The notes: a model not told the origin generated them from the sequence alone. Shown: positions 1 to 8,697, numbered from the stretch's first letter. The stretch is 37,500 nt of DNA from Alcanivorax sp. (GCA_013823245.1 PNLU01000023.1:1-37500), one strand, 5' to 3'. Numbers and translations are program-made.

Positions 1-250
1 TGGACAATGCACCATCACGTCAAGCACCTTTTCGGGATGCCCCAGCCGATGCGAGGACTGTGTTTTCAGTCCTTCATCGGACTGGTGCACAGCAGCAACA
101 TTCGTTGCTGTTTCACGCTCCTCGGTGGTCCGTCAGGACAGTCAGGGGAATGGAGTTCTCGCACCTCGGGGAATCGCCATACGGCGAGGCTACAGGGGTA
201 TGGAGCCTTGAAGGGGGTAACCCCTTTACAGCAAGTCAGGGAGAGAGACG
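1..250 (+). other. hairpin-rich leader upstream of the 67-aa ORF
   Basis: I see no credible gene here, but several clear inverted repeats. The strongest is CCGATG-cg-AGGACTG (46-60), a six-base loop, then CAGTCCT-t-CATCGG (67-80). A second is CAGCAAC (93-99) with GTTGCTG (104-110), followed by TTT, which could act as a weak terminator. A third pairs GGGG with CCCC around GTAA just before the ribosome binding site of the ORF that starts at 251. The region may be a structured leader or the tail of an element cut by the window edge. I do not recognise any known riboswitch in it. Confidence 0.35.
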
Positions 251-454
251 ATGACGGACGACAATCACACGAACGACGGCGACACGCCGTTTTCGTGGAA
301 CGCCGTAACGGATCAGGTGATGCAGCTTCCAGGCGTGACCGGGCTCAAGGTGCTGACGCAGGAAAACATCACGGGTGAATCGTATGAGGGATACCCCCCG
401 AGTACGCGCCGCGTGATGATCCGACTGCGTAACAGACCACGGCAGGATCAGTAG
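251..454 (+). CDS. hypothetical small protein (67 aa)
   Basis: This is a short ORF with a good ribosome binding site (AGGGAGAGAG shortly before the ATG) and plausible codon use. The product is acidic at the N-terminus and has a basic C-terminal tail (RRVMIRLRNR). It has no signal peptide or membrane segment. I do not recognise the family. It lies behind a hairpin-rich leader, and a group II intron begins about 90 bases after its stop codon. The rho-independent terminator at 3078-3105, on the far side of the intron, may originally have been its own. It could be a small gene of a mobile element. Confidence 0.5.
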   Translation: MTDDNHTNDGDTPFSWNAVTDQVMQLPGVTGLKVLTQENITGESYEGYPPSTRRVMIRLRNRPRQDQ

Positions 455-1265
455 TCCCGTTTCAGAGGCACTCTCCCCGCGAAGTCCCGGGTATCTGACG
501 GGAGCTCCAGCAAGCGCCAAGCTGTGTAGGGCATTGTTGCGCGTTGGTGTGCCAGCGACGCAACCGGGTGTACGACCACCCGTAGCCTAGGGGCAGTGCA
601 ATGCTGGCAACGGCATTGTGCGAAGCGCCCTGACAAGGTACCCCCGCGCAAGTGGCACGCTGTTTCGTGAGAAACAGCGTGGAGTGTCCGAGTCACACGG
701 GCACGAGGGGCTAGGCTGGACGGTATGGTGAACGCAAGTGAACTGCTGATAAACGTCGTTATCGAGGATAGAGCCTACGGTGACTATGGGCTCTGGCCAA
801 AATGGCATGTGGTTGGTTATGCCTCTTTACATTGGGCATACGTCGTCACAAGCACCACCGGCGGAGAGGCAGCACCTGACCCGTTCCTGTGTCATGCACG
901 GAACTCGGTAAGCCCGTATCCCTGCCCTGCTCTTCTGGGCCTGGGCAGGCCGACCGCAAGGAAGGCTGTTGGGGATGCGGGTAAAGGAGGATGGAGAAAG
1001 CGAATGCCGCGCTGTAATGGCGCGGATACCGGGATGCAACATGCTCGGCAGCGAAAGCTGTGCCCACTTCCATCTGGTCTTTCATCGCGAGATGACTGGC
1101 TGAAACCCGCTCGAAGCGTGGCAGAAAGAGAAAAGGCGAGCCATCGGCCCGCCCCTCTCGTTTTGCTACATCTTCGGGTAATACGCGACCGGGAGTTCGG
1201 ACTTTGGTTCGGCTCCCCTAGCGAGCCGAGGTCCGTTCTCCTGCCAGCGATGACAGGAGGATAGC

Positions 1266-2975
1266 ATGAAAGAGCGCAACGCTGAATGCGGAGCGTCTGT
1301 GTCCTCCGGCAGACCGCAACACTGGCACCAGATTGACTGGCGCCGGGTGGAGCGGAATGTTCGGGGTATGCAGGTACGTATCGCGAAGGCAACGAGGGAA
1401 GGCAAATGGCGTGAGGTGAAAGCCTTGCAACGGATGCTGACCCGCTCGTTCTCCGCCAAGGTATTGGCGGTAAGACGGGTGACGGAGAACCGGGGCAAAC
1501 GGACGGCAGGTGTCGACCGTGAACTCTGGAGTACACCGCAAAGCAAGTGGGACGGCATTAGCCGTCTGAAGCAGCGGGGGTACAAGGCTCGGCCACTACG
1601 GCGTGTCTATATCCCCAAGGCCAATGGTTCGAGACGCCCTCTGGGCATTCCGACCATGACGGATCGTGCCATGCAGGCGCTGTATCTGTTGGCTTTGCAG
1701 CCGGTCGCTGAAACCTCGGGCGATCCGAACTCTTACGGGTTCCGGGTCAATCGTTCGACGGCGGATGCGATCTGTCAGTGCCATCAAGGGCTGGGCAAGC
1801 CAGGTTCCGCTCAATGGGTGCTTGATGCCGACATTGAGGGGTGCTTCGATCACATCAGCCATGACTGGCTGATCGCTAATATCCCCATGGACAAGGGGAT
1901 GCTGCGCAAGTGGCTGAAAGCCGGAGTCGTTGACTTTGGAACGCTGAAGGCCACGACGGAAGGAACGCCGCAGGGGGGCATCATTTCCCCTACGCTGGCA
2001 AACATGGCATTGGACGGGCTGGAAACGCTGTTGGCTGGACACTTCGGTGGCAAGACCAGCAAGAAAGCCCGGAAGTACAAGGTATATATGGTGCGATACG
2101 CGGATGACTTTGTGATCACCGGCAACTCGAAAGAGGTGCTGAAGGAGCAAGTCTTACCTTTGGTCAGGCAGTTTCTCGCTCAGCGAGGGCTGCGTCTGTC
2201 CGAGGAGAAAACCCGTGTCCGCCATATTACCGAGGGCTTTGAATTCCTTGGTTGGCATGCCCGCAAGCACAAGGGCAAGCTGCTGATCAGGCCAGCTCAG
2301 AAGAACGTGCAGGCCTGTTACAGCAAGATCAAGGGAATCATCAGTGCCAGCAAAGCCGCCAAAACGGAAAACCTGATTCACCAGCTCAATCCGGTGATAC
2401 GGGGGTGGACGCAGTACCACCACCATCAGGTTGCCAGCGAGGCGTTCTCACGCATGGACGCCCTGATTTTCAGGGCACTATGGCGCTGGGCAAGGCGACG
2501 TCACAACAAGAAGGGAGCACGATGGATACGGAAGAAGTATTTCCATACCGTCGGCAACCGAACGTGGACGTTTGCCGCACCCGTCAAGGAGGAGAAAAGC
2601 GGTGAAGACAGGCTGCTGACCTTGCGTTACGCCAGTGACGTGAGGATCAAGCGGCACCAGAAGGTGAAGGCGGAATACAACCCGTTCGATCCTGCTTGGG
2701 AACTCTACGGCGAGACCCTGCGACAAAAGCGCCTGATTCAGGCGCGAGGCTTCAACCGTCAATGGATCACGCTGTACGAGCAACAGGCTGGCCGCTGTGC
2801 ACTCTGCCAGCAGCCACTGGGCGAGGAAACCGGGTGGCATGACCACCACATCGTGTACCGCGCTCTGGGTGGTGCCGATACCCTCTCCAATCGGGTGTTG
2901 CTGCACCCTGTCTGCCATAACAGGGTTCACGCCCTGGATCTCTCTGTCTCGAAACCGGCCCCTCCCGGGGTTTAG
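1266..2975 (+). CDS. ltrA: group II intron reverse transcriptase/maturase with HNH endonuclease (LtrA-like)
   Basis: This is the multifunctional intron-encoded protein, 569 aa. It binds the unspliced intron, helps it splice, nicks target DNA and reverse-transcribes the intron into it. The N-terminal RVT_N region is at about 20-100. The reverse transcriptase follows, with the TPQGGIISP motif and the active-site YADD at 278-281. A maturase (GIIM) domain covers about 350-430. A C-terminal HNH nuclease follows (CxxC at 511-514, then DHHIV and LHPVCHNRVH), so it should be able to cleave the bottom strand. All motifs are intact and no frameshift is seen. The ATG follows GACAGGAGGATAGC, a strong ribosome binding site. 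The family assignment is very secure; the symbol is the generic one. Confidence 0.95.
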   Translation: MKERNAECGASVSSGRPQHWHQIDWRRVERNVRGMQVRIAKATREGKWREVKALQRMLTRSFSAKVLAVRRVTENRGKRTAGVDRELWSTPQSKWDGISRLKQRGYKARPLRRVYIPKANGSRRPLGIPTMTDRAMQALYLLALQPVAETSGDPNSYGFRVNRSTADAICQCHQGLGKPGSAQWVLDADIEGCFDHISHDWLIANIPMDKGMLRKWLKAGVVDFGTLKATTEGTPQGGIISPTLANMALDGLETLLAGHFGGKTSKKARKYKVYMVRYADDFVITGNSKEVLKEQVLPLVRQFLAQRGLRLSEEKTRVRHITEGFEFLGWHARKHKGKLLIRPAQKNVQACYSKIKGIISASKAAKTENLIHQLNPVIRGWTQYHHHQVASEAFSRMDALIFRALWRWARRRHNKKGARWIRKKYFHTVGNRTWTFAAPVKEEKSGEDRLLTLRYASDVRIKRHQKVKAEYNPFDPAWELYGETLRQKRLIQARGFNRQWITLYEQQAGRCALCQQPLGEETGWHDHHIVYRALGGADTLSNRVLLHPVCHNRVHALDLSVSKPAPPGV

Positions 2976-2983
2976 AAAGGCTT

Positions 2984-3017
2984 GAGCCGTATGCGGGGAA
3001 ACTCGCACGTACGGTTC
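2984..3017 (+). ncRNA. group II intron domain V (catalytic hairpin)
   Basis: GAGCCGT (2984-2990) pairs with ACGGTTC (3011-3017) in a 34-nt hairpin that carries the invariant AGC catalytic triad near its base (2985-2987) and a GAAA-type tetraloop region in the middle. Length and sequence match the strongly conserved ribozyme core of bacterial group II introns. Domain VI follows at 3021-3058 with a GCAA tetraloop. Confidence 0.9.
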
Positions 3018-3077
3018 TTAGGGGAGGACGTCACCGCAAGGTGGCGTCCTTACCCGACGTCACGTCACAGCACCATG

Positions 3078-3105
3078 AAAAAGGCGCCTCTCCGGCGCCT
3101 TTTTT
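3078..3105 (+). terminator. rho-independent terminator after the intron insertion site
   Basis: AAAAAGGCGCC, a TCTCC loop, then GGCGCCTTTTTT: a perfect GC stem (3083-3088 with 3094-3099) flanked by A and T tracts, so it can work in both directions. It lies only 20 bases beyond the intron 3' end. Before intron insertion it was probably the terminator of the 67-aa gene. Confidence 0.85.
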
Positions 3106-3239
3106 ATGCCCGGCCTCCTGTCCAGCCCGGCACTGGCCAGAAGATACAAATAAATAAATATGTCTCATTGTGTCATCCCGATGGCGCCGCTACGCTGTAT
3201 GCAAAACAAGCCCATGTGACCGGCGACCGCGAGGAAGGT

Positions 3240-4121
3240 ATGAGCGCACAAGCCAGCAAGCTGGATTCACCCCGTCTGCAGTACCAGTGGCCGGAGCCGC
3301 CCACGGCCAAAGCCCTGGACAGGGCGTTCCCCGGCATTCTGGACGGCGCCATGCTGCTGTCCGGCGGCGCCAACATCATCCTGCAACTGGCGTTGCCCGC
3401 CGTGGGGTATGGTGTGGCCGAGAGCCGCGTGACCAGCGGCTCCATCCTGCATCACCCGATCAAGCGCTCGCGCACCACCTTCACCTATCTCTCTGTAGCC
3501 CTGATGGGCACCTCTGAAGAAAAGCTGGCCTACCGTACCGCAGTGAATCGCTCCCATGCCCAGGTGCGCTCAACCGCGTCATCGCCGGTCCAGTACAACG
3601 CCTTCAATGAAGACCTTCAGATGTGGGTGGCCGCCTGCCTCTACTGGGGCTTCATGGACGCTCACCAGAAGCTGCATGGCCCAATCAGCCGGGACAAGCA
3701 GGCCGAGTTCTACGAACTGGCACGCCCCCTGGGCACCACGCTGCAGGTGCGCCCCGAAACCTGGCCGGAAGACCTGGATGCTTTTGACGCTTACTGGGAA
3801 GCGGGCCTGGCCAGGCTGCATATCGACGAGCGCATCCGCGATTACCTGATGATGATCGCCGACCTGAAGTTTCTGGGCCCGGTCCCTCGCGTCCTGTTTG
3901 GCCGCCTGAACCGCTTCATGACCACCGGCTTCCTGCCACCGCAACTGCGCGAACAGATGCAATTGCCCTGGAACGACCGCAAGCAGCGCCGTTTCGAGCG
4001 CACAGTGCGTGCCGTTGGCCGCTTGAGCCTGCTGCTGCCGCGCATCATCCGGCAGATGCCCTACAATCTGGTCATGTGGGATTTTCGCCGCCGCCTGAAG
4101 CGCGACAGGCCGCTGGTGTGA
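3240..4121 (+). CDS. DUF2236 / MpaB-like oxygenase family protein
   Basis: This is a 293-aa protein of the DUF2236 family (rubber oxygenase/Lcp and fungal MpaB-related), whose studied members are heme-b proteins acting on isoprenoid or hydrophobic substrates. The family look rests on the N-terminal segment with GGANIILQLALP, the HHPIKRSRTTFTYL region, NRSHAQVR, and the WVAACLYWGFMDAH helix, whose histidines are candidate heme contacts. The reading frame is open further upstream to 2982, but that would run through the intron end and the terminator. The ATG at 3240 follows GAGGAAGG and is the sensible start. An AT-rich patch near 3145-3170 may hold its promoter. The substrate cannot be told from sequence. 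Confidence 0.85.
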   Translation: MSAQASKLDSPRLQYQWPEPPTAKALDRAFPGILDGAMLLSGGANIILQLALPAVGYGVAESRVTSGSILHHPIKRSRTTFTYLSVALMGTSEEKLAYRTAVNRSHAQVRSTASSPVQYNAFNEDLQMWVAACLYWGFMDAHQKLHGPISRDKQAEFYELARPLGTTLQVRPETWPEDLDAFDAYWEAGLARLHIDERIRDYLMMIADLKFLGPVPRVLFGRLNRFMTTGFLPPQLREQMQLPWNDRKQRRFERTVRAVGRLSLLLPRIIRQMPYNLVMWDFRRRLKRDRPLV

Positions 4122-4143
4122 AAACCAACGGGGAAAGAAATGA

Positions 4144-4171
4144 TTGACTTGACGCCGGTTTGGCCTAAGCT
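4144..4171 (+). promoter_or_regulatory. candidate sigma-70 promoter of the cold shock gene
   Basis: TTGACT (4144-4149) and TAAGCT (4166-4171) are separated by 16 bases, a fair sigma-70 match. A start site just downstream would give a leader of about 155 nt before the cold shock ATG. That leader shows no ORF and fits the long 5' UTR typical of CspA-type genes. Confidence 0.4.
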
Positions 4172-4333
4172 GGTCACAGCGTTAAGGCACGCTGCCGTCT
4201 TATCAAGTTCAGTCGAAATCGTCCCGTGTTGGCCCATTCCGTTCCGTTCTTTATAAGTAGCTCATGCATTCAAGCGCCATCGGCCCTGCTGAACGCAGGC
4301 GCCATTACTCCATAAAGAACAGGAATTTGCATC

Positions 4334-4543
4334 ATGTCCAATACCGTTACCGGCACCGTCAAGTGGTTCAATGAATCCAAGGGCTTCGGCTTCATTTCCC
4401 AGGAAGGTGGCCAGGACGTATTCGCCCACTTCAGCGCCATCACCGGCTCCGGCTTCAAGACCCTGGCCGAAGGCCAGCGCGTCGAGTTCACCGTGACTCA
4501 AGGCCAGAAAGGCCCGCAGGCCGAGAATATCGTCCCGCTGTAA
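4334..4543 (+). CDS. CspA-family cold shock protein
   Basis: This is a 69-aa single cold-shock domain, the usual full length. It binds single-stranded RNA and DNA and melts RNA secondary structure. Both nucleic-acid-binding motifs are present: RNP1 as KGFGFI (about 16-21) and RNP2 as DVFAHF (about 29-34), after the family opening [11 protein letters not shown]. The ATG follows an AGGAA ribosome binding site. The gene is monocistronic: its own long leader lies upstream and a strong terminator downstream. The long leader suggests post-transcriptional control as in cspA, but cold induction cannot be read from sequence. Which csp paralogue this is cannot be decided. Confidence 0.95.
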   Translation: MSNTVTGTVKWFNESKGFGFISQEGGQDVFAHFSAITGSGFKTLAEGQRVEFTVTQGQKGPQAENIVPL

Positions 4544-4579
4544 GGTCCCCGAACCGGTCCCTTGAGGGCCGCTTCAGAG

Positions 4580-4607
4580 AAGGCAGTGCTCCGGCACTGC
4601 CTTTTTT
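4580..4607 (+). terminator. rho-independent terminator of the cold shock gene
   Basis: AGGCAGTGC, a TCCG loop, then GCACTGCCTTTTTTATT: an 8-9 bp perfect stem followed by a run of six or more T, 37 bases after the csp stop codon. Confidence 0.9.
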
Positions 4608-4698
4608 ATTGCGCCACGCCTGTGGCATACTGCGCCCCCGCTCACGCCCTGCCCTGCCAAGTCGTGCCTTGTTTCCTCCTGATCCGGTATAGATAACA

Positions 4699-6285
4699 GT
4701 GCTGACCACCGCCAACATCACCATGCAGTTCGGCCCCAAGCCGCTGTTCGAGAACGTCTCCGTCAAGTTCGGTGACGGCAACCGCTACGGCCTGATCGGC
4801 GCCAACGGCTCCGGCAAGTCCACCTTCATGAAGATTCTCGGTGGTGATCTGGAGCCCAGCGCGGGCAACGTGTCCAAGGACCAGAACGAACGCATCGGCA
4901 AGCTGCGCCAGGATCAGTTCGCCTATGAAAAGTACTCGGTGATCGACACCGTGATCATGGGTCATGACGAGCTGTGGAAGGTCAAGGCGGAGCGTGACGC
5001 CATCTATGCGAAGGCAGAGATGACCGAGGAAGATGGCCTGCGCGCTGGCGAACTGGAAGGCGAATTCGCTGAGATGGACGGCTATACCGCCGAATCCCGC
5101 GCCGGGGATCTGCTGCTCGGTGTCGGCATTCCCATCGAACAGCACTTCGGCCCCATGAGCGAGGTCGCACCCGGTCTCAAGCTCCGTGTGCTGCTGGCAC
5201 AGGTGCTGTTTTCCGATCCCGATATCATGTTGCTGGATGAGCCCACCAACAACCTCGATATCAACACCATCCGCTGGCTGGAAGGCGTGCTCAACCAGCG
5301 TGATTGCACCATGATCATTATTTCCCACGATCGCCATTTCCTGAACAGCGTCTGCACCCACATGGCCGACCTGGATTATGGCGAGCTGCGGGTATACCCG
5401 GGCAACTATGACGAATACATGACCGCCGCCACCCAGGCGCGCGAGCGCGTGCAGTCGGACAACGCCAAGAAGAAGGCCCAGATCGCCGAGCTGAAGACCT
5501 TTGTCAGCCGCTTCTCGGCCAACGCCTCCAAGTCGAAACAGGCGACGTCCCGCGCGAAACAGATCGACAAGATCAAGCTGGAAGAGATCAAGCCCTCCAG
5601 CCGCCAGAACCCGTACATCATCTTCGAGCAGGACAAAAAGCTGTTCCGCAATGCCCTCGAAGTGAAAAACCTGGCCATGGCATTCGACCAGCCCTTGTTC
5701 TCTGGCCTTGACCTGCAGGTCGAAGTCGGCGAGCGCATCGCCATTATCGGCCCCAACGGTATCGGCAAGAGCACACTGATGCGCTGTCTCGTGGGTGATC
5801 TGACCCCCACCGCCGGCGAGATCAAATGGTCCGAAAACAGCAGTCTGGGCTACTACGCCCAGGACCATGCCAGCGATTTCGCTGAACCGCTGGACCTGAT
5901 CAGCTGGATGAACCAGTGGGGCAAGGAGAAAGACGACGAGCAGGTGATCCGTGGCACGCTGGGTCGCCTGCTGTTCTCGCAGAACGACATTGCCAAGAAG
6001 GTGAATGTGCTGTCCGGTGGTGAACAGGGGCGCATGCTGTTCGGCAAGATCATGCTGCAACGCCCCAATATCATGCTGCTCGACGAGCCCACCAACCACC
6101 TGGACATGGAATCCATCGAGTCGCTGAACCTGGCGCTGGAGAATTACCCCGGCACGCTGCTGTTTATCAGCCACGATCGCGAGTTCGTGTCGTCACTGGC
6201 GACGCGCATTATCGAACTGACCCCCAGCGGCATCGTCGACTACCACGGCAGCTACGAAGACTACCTGCGCAGCCAGGGCATCTAG
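4699..6285 (+). CDS. ybiT: ABC-F family ATPase YbiT
   Basis: This is a soluble twin-ATPase of the ABC-F group, proteins that bind the ribosomal E site and act on stalled or starting ribosomes. At 528 aa it matches E. coli YbiT (about 530 aa) closely along its whole length as I recall it. The first nucleotide-binding domain has Walker [10 protein letters not shown] (34-42) and [10 protein letters not shown]. An ARE/linker helical region rich in Lys and Arg follows. The second domain has GPNGIGKST (351-359), signature LSGGEQGR and [10 protein letters not shown]. The first-domain signature is degenerate ([10 protein letters not shown]), as it is in YbiT itself. The start is GTG, fixed by alignment to the family N-terminus ([12 protein letters not shown]); the ribosome binding site is weak. 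It has no transmembrane part. Confidence 0.95.
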   Translation: MLTTANITMQFGPKPLFENVSVKFGDGNRYGLIGANGSGKSTFMKILGGDLEPSAGNVSKDQNERIGKLRQDQFAYEKYSVIDTVIMGHDELWKVKAERDAIYAKAEMTEEDGLRAGELEGEFAEMDGYTAESRAGDLLLGVGIPIEQHFGPMSEVAPGLKLRVLLAQVLFSDPDIMLLDEPTNNLDINTIRWLEGVLNQRDCTMIIISHDRHFLNSVCTHMADLDYGELRVYPGNYDEYMTAATQARERVQSDNAKKKAQIAELKTFVSRFSANASKSKQATSRAKQIDKIKLEEIKPSSRQNPYIIFEQDKKLFRNALEVKNLAMAFDQPLFSGLDLQVEVGERIAIIGPNGIGKSTLMRCLVGDLTPTAGEIKWSENSSLGYYAQDHASDFAEPLDLISWMNQWGKEKDDEQVIRGTLGRLLFSQNDIAKKVNVLSGGEQGRMLFGKIMLQRPNIMLLDEPTNHLDMESIESLNLALENYPGTLLFISHDREFVSSLATRIIELTPSGIVDYHGSYEDYLRSQGI

Positions 6286-6300
6286 TGAGGGCAGCTGCCC

Positions 6301-6323
6301 GGGACCGCCGATATGGCGGCCCC
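6301..6323. terminator. GC-rich hairpin between convergent ybiT and DUF1428 genes
   Basis: GGGACCGCC, a GATAT loop, then GGCGGCCCC forms a 9-base arm hairpin with one mismatch between two convergent genes. There is no T run on either side, so it is at best a weak or factor-assisted terminator. Confidence 0.35.
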
Positions 6324-6334
6324 GGCAGTCGGCC

Positions 6335-6688
6335 TCAGAGCTGAATCAGCGGCACGAAGCCACCAAATATCAAGCGCTTGCCGTCAAACGGCATCGGGTT
6401 CACATCCGGTTGCAGGCGCGGGTCTTCCATCACCTTCTTCATGCCGGCATCGCGCACCGCCTTCGACGGCCAGATGATCCAGGAAAAAATCACGGTTTCA
6501 TCCGGCTGGCACTTCACCGCCATCGGGAACGACGTCACCTCACCGTCCGGCACCTGGTCGCCCCAGCATTCCACGTACTGCGTGGCCCCGTGCTCCATAA
6601 ATATCGGCCCCGCCTCCTCGATGTGCTTCTGGAACGCCGCCTTGTTGGCGGTAGGTACCGCCGCCACAAAACCATCTACATACGACAT
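6335..6688 (-). CDS. ybaA: DUF1428 protein (YbaA-like)
   Basis: This is a small cytoplasmic alpha/beta protein of the DUF1428 family, in the dimeric ferredoxin-like fold group; its biochemical role is not established. The start chosen gives 117 aa, the same length as E. coli YbaA, and the product opens MSYVDGFVAAVP like the family. It also keeps VECWGDQVPDG, FSWIIWPSK and MPFDGKRLIFGGF. An in-frame ATG eight codons earlier exists, but AGGAGACCTTC lies directly before the chosen ATG. It converges with ybiT and seems to be transcribed alone. Confidence 0.9.
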   Translation of the reverse strand: MSYVDGFVAAVPTANKAAFQKHIEEAGPIFMEHGATQYVECWGDQVPDGEVTSFPMAVKCQPDETVIFSWIIWPSKAVRDAGMKKVMEDPRLQPDVNPMPFDGKRLIFGGFVPLIQL

Positions 6689-6812
6689 GAAGGTCTCCTG
6701 ATTGTCAGCCACTTGAGGGCGGTCTCATACCGCCACACCAGCCTGTCGTCTCGCCCGCCCCGAATTCGACAGCTGGTTGAATGCTGCATACACACGGCAT
6801 TACCATCCTGCC

Positions 6813-7286
6813 ATGATCAAGACATCAACGCTCAAGACTGCACGACTGCCCCGGGCGCTGCTTCTGGCCACTTGCCTACTCGGATCAGTGGCGAACCCCG
6901 CCACTGCCGGGGATTCAACGGCGGAGAAACCTCTGCTGCTGGAAGTACGCTACTGTGACTGCACGCTGGCCACACCCGTGGATCAGGCGGACACCCTGCC
7001 ACTGCTGCGCACCGAAGCGGTGATCAATCAGGACCAGTCCGTCACCACAGACTACCTCTCACTGCACTACCGGCTCTCTCCCGTCGATACCGGGCAAGAG
7101 GCCTATCGCTTCAGCTACTCCGGCGCCTATGATCGCGGGAAAACAAGCCTTTCCGCCCAGAGCAAGATCCGGCTGACGCCGGGAGAATGGGTGATCCTGT
7201 TTGCCACACATCACGAGCCAGACGCAGGAGGCCATCCTGTGTCGGTCGCCGCAAGAATCCGCTCAGCCACACATATCAAACCCTAG
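6813..7286 (+). CDS. hypothetical secreted protein
   Basis: The product is 157 aa with a clear Sec signal peptide: a basic N-terminus (KTSTLKTARLPR), a hydrophobic core (ALLLATCLLGSV) and a likely cleavage after NPATA. The mature part is a small soluble domain with a CDC motif near its start and beta-rich sequence (YLSLHYRLSP, YRFSYSGAY, EWVILFATHH). I do not recognise the family. The frame is open to 6777, but the ATG at 6813 puts the signal peptide in its right place. No strong ribosome binding site is visible. It faces the next gene tail to tail, so it is probably monocistronic. It is likely periplasmic. Confidence 0.6.
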   Translation: MIKTSTLKTARLPRALLLATCLLGSVANPATAGDSTAEKPLLLEVRYCDCTLATPVDQADTLPLLRTEAVINQDQSVTTDYLSLHYRLSPVDTGQEAYRFSYSGAYDRGKTSLSAQSKIRLTPGEWVILFATHHEPDAGGHPVSVAARIRSATHIKP

Positions 7287-7325
7287 ATGTCGGCCTTGGC
7301 GGCCAGGCATTTTCCGAAGGCAAGT

Positions 7326-7856
7326 TCAATACCGGAGACGCTGAAGTAATCTGACAATGCCCCGGCCCTGCAGACACAGCAAAAACCCGACAGCAATGCG
7401 CAGCACATCATAAATCAGCATAGCGCGAATGCTTACCCGGGAAGTTCCCGCGAAACCGCGCTGATCCTGCCAAAGAAACACCGTGTTATAAGCCAGGGAA
7501 GGCAGCGCCAGCGCAATCAAGCCGACACCGAGTATCGCATAGGCAGCAACCTGGAATTCCCCGGCAACAGGGGCCATGGCGTTCGACTGGGACGAAGCGG
7601 GCATATCCGGCATCAGGGCACGGGCCAGTGCTGCTGGCCAGGCCACGAGCGACAGAACCAGCACGAAATAAACACCAAACAGGACGGCGTAATACAGATG
7701 CCAGCGATCAGGAAATCCCGCACTGTCCAGGGTAACCATCTCGAGCGCTGCGAATGAGGACAACAGCATCTGAATGCCCTTGAAAACGCCATAGATGCCC
7801 AATAAGCGAAGGGCCAGCGCAAGCAGCGGTAAAGGGGTCATGATCGTCTCTAACAC
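7326..7856 (-). CDS. hypothetical integral membrane protein
   Basis: A 176-aa protein with about four hydrophobic segments: near residues 8-30, 52-75, 100-125 and 145-168. A conserved-looking AALEMVTLDSAGFPDRWHLYY loop follows the first helix. I do not recognise the family. The ATG five codons downstream (MTPLPLLALALR) is an equally good start. Nothing nearby suggests a role: it lies between a secreted hypothetical protein and a regulator, with about 46 bases separating it from the regulator gene end. Confidence 0.55.
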   Translation of the reverse strand: MLETIMTPLPLLALALRLLGIYGVFKGIQMLLSSFAALEMVTLDSAGFPDRWHLYYAVLFGVYFVLVLSLVAWPAALARALMPDMPASSQSNAMAPVAGEFQVAAYAILGVGLIALALPSLAYNTVFLWQDQRGFAGTSRVSIRAMLIYDVLRIAVGFLLCLQGRGIVRLLQRLRY

Positions 7857-7902
7857 CAGGCAGACATTGAAGATGCATACTGCCTGCCAGTGAGTGCTGC
7901 TT

Positions 7903-8697
7903 TCAAGCCGAGGTAAAATACACCACCATCCGCAAATGCCGGTGTTCGTCCACGGTCAGCATTTCGTGATCGAACTGCTCCACCCTGCCCTCCGCATCGC
8001 CAACCTCATGAAAGCCCCGCGCATAACCACTGAGGTCGGATGACGCCCACCAGCGGCGGAAGTCCGGTGATACCGATTTCAATCCCTCAACCAGAGCCAG
8101 CATTGCCGGATCATCCGGGGTGGCCGCCATATCGCATCGGAACTGCGCCAGCAGACAGGGGGCCTCGTCTCGCCACTGTGGCAGCCGCTGACGCAAAGCC
8201 GGGTCAGCAAACAGCATGTGCAGGATATTGCGTTCCTGCCGCGGGCGCTGTTCAAGATCCAGCAGTTGCTGCGCCGCAGCATTCCAGGCAATCACATCCC
8301 AGCGCAGGTTGGTGACATAGGCCGGACGGAGCGTCAGATCATCCATCAGCTGCTGCACCCGGGGCGACACCTGATCCCACTGGTACGCTTCCACCGGCGG
8401 CGGGCGGCGCTGGGCGAGCAGAAAAAGATGGCAACATTCCGCGTCATCCAGCTTCAGGGCTTTCGATAACCGGAGCAGGACCTCTTCGGAGGCATTGATA
8501 TCGCGGCCCTGTTCGAGCCAGGTATACCAGGTCAGTCCCACCCCGGCGAGCGTCGCCACTTCTTCCCGGCGCAAGCCCGGGGTGCGGCGGCGGCCGGTGG
8601 GTGGCAAGCCGACATCCACCGGCCGCAGCGTTTCCCGGCGTTGGCGCAGGAAAGCGGCCAGTGCATCGCGACGTCGTTCCAGGCTGCGTTCCGGCAT
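7903..8697 (-). CDS. XRE-family regulator with MmyB-like ligand-binding domain
   Basis: A 264-aa transcription regulator. The N-terminal third is an XRE helix-turn-helix (about 15-85) with the family phrases RRRTPGLRREEVATLAGVG and TWYTWLEQGRDI. The C-terminal two thirds match the MmyB-like PAS-type ligand domain (LTLRPAYVTNLRWDVIAWN, then LRMVVYFTSA at the end). The frame is open further upstream, but the ATG at 8697 begins the conserved family N-terminus and has GGGAG before it. It is divergent from an MFS exporter, with a perfect palindrome between them, the classic arrangement for a regulator that controls its neighbouring pump and itself. Ligand unknown. Confidence 0.88.
   Translation of the reverse strand: MPERSLERRRDALAAFLRQRRETLRPVDVGLPPTGRRRTPGLRREEVATLAGVGLTWYTWLEQGRDINASEEVLLRLSKALKLDDAECCHLFLLAQRRPPPVEAYQWDQVSPRVQQLMDDLTLRPAYVTNLRWDVIAWNAAAQQLLDLEQRPRQERNILHMLFADPALRQRLPQWRDEAPCLLAQFRCDMAATPDDPAMLALVEGLKSVSPDFRRWWASSDLSGYARGFHEVGDAEGRVEQFDHEMLTVDEHRHLRMVVYFTSA

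Larger units (their letters stand above)
547..3058 (+). mobile_element. group II intron (chloroplast-like/IIB type) with intron-encoded protein
   Basis: This is a retrotransposing ribozyme that encodes its own maturase. The 3' end is well defined: a 34-nt domain V (2984-3017), then a domain VI stem whose unpaired A3052 lies seven nucleotides from the terminal AC at 3058, the normal place for the branch-point adenosine. The 5' end is less certain. GTGTGCC at 547 fits the GUGYG consensus, and the hairpins after it resemble domain I. A second GTGCG at 618 lies inside a stem and is less likely. From 547 the intron is about 2.5 kb, normal for this class, with about 720 nt of RNA domains I-IV before the ORF. 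It appears full length. I could not pair the exon-binding sites by eye. Confidence 0.85.

Noticed and set aside
618-622. Alternative intron 5' end at GTGCG
   Set aside because: The bases lie in the arm of a stem (GCAATGC with GCATTGT) that belongs to domain I if the intron starts at 547; kept only as a second choice.
725-1264. 179-aa ORF upstream of the maturase
   Set aside because: It falls within intron RNA domains I-IV and has no recognisable protein features.
2982-3239. N-terminal extension of the DUF2236 ORF back to 2982
   Set aside because: It would run through the intron 3' end and a strong terminator; the ATG at 3240 has a ribosome binding site and fits the family length.
4642-6174. 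510-aa minus-strand frame across ybiT
   Set aside because: It is the shadow of a highly conserved ybiT gene; the composition is repetitive Gly/Asp/His and no family is recognised.
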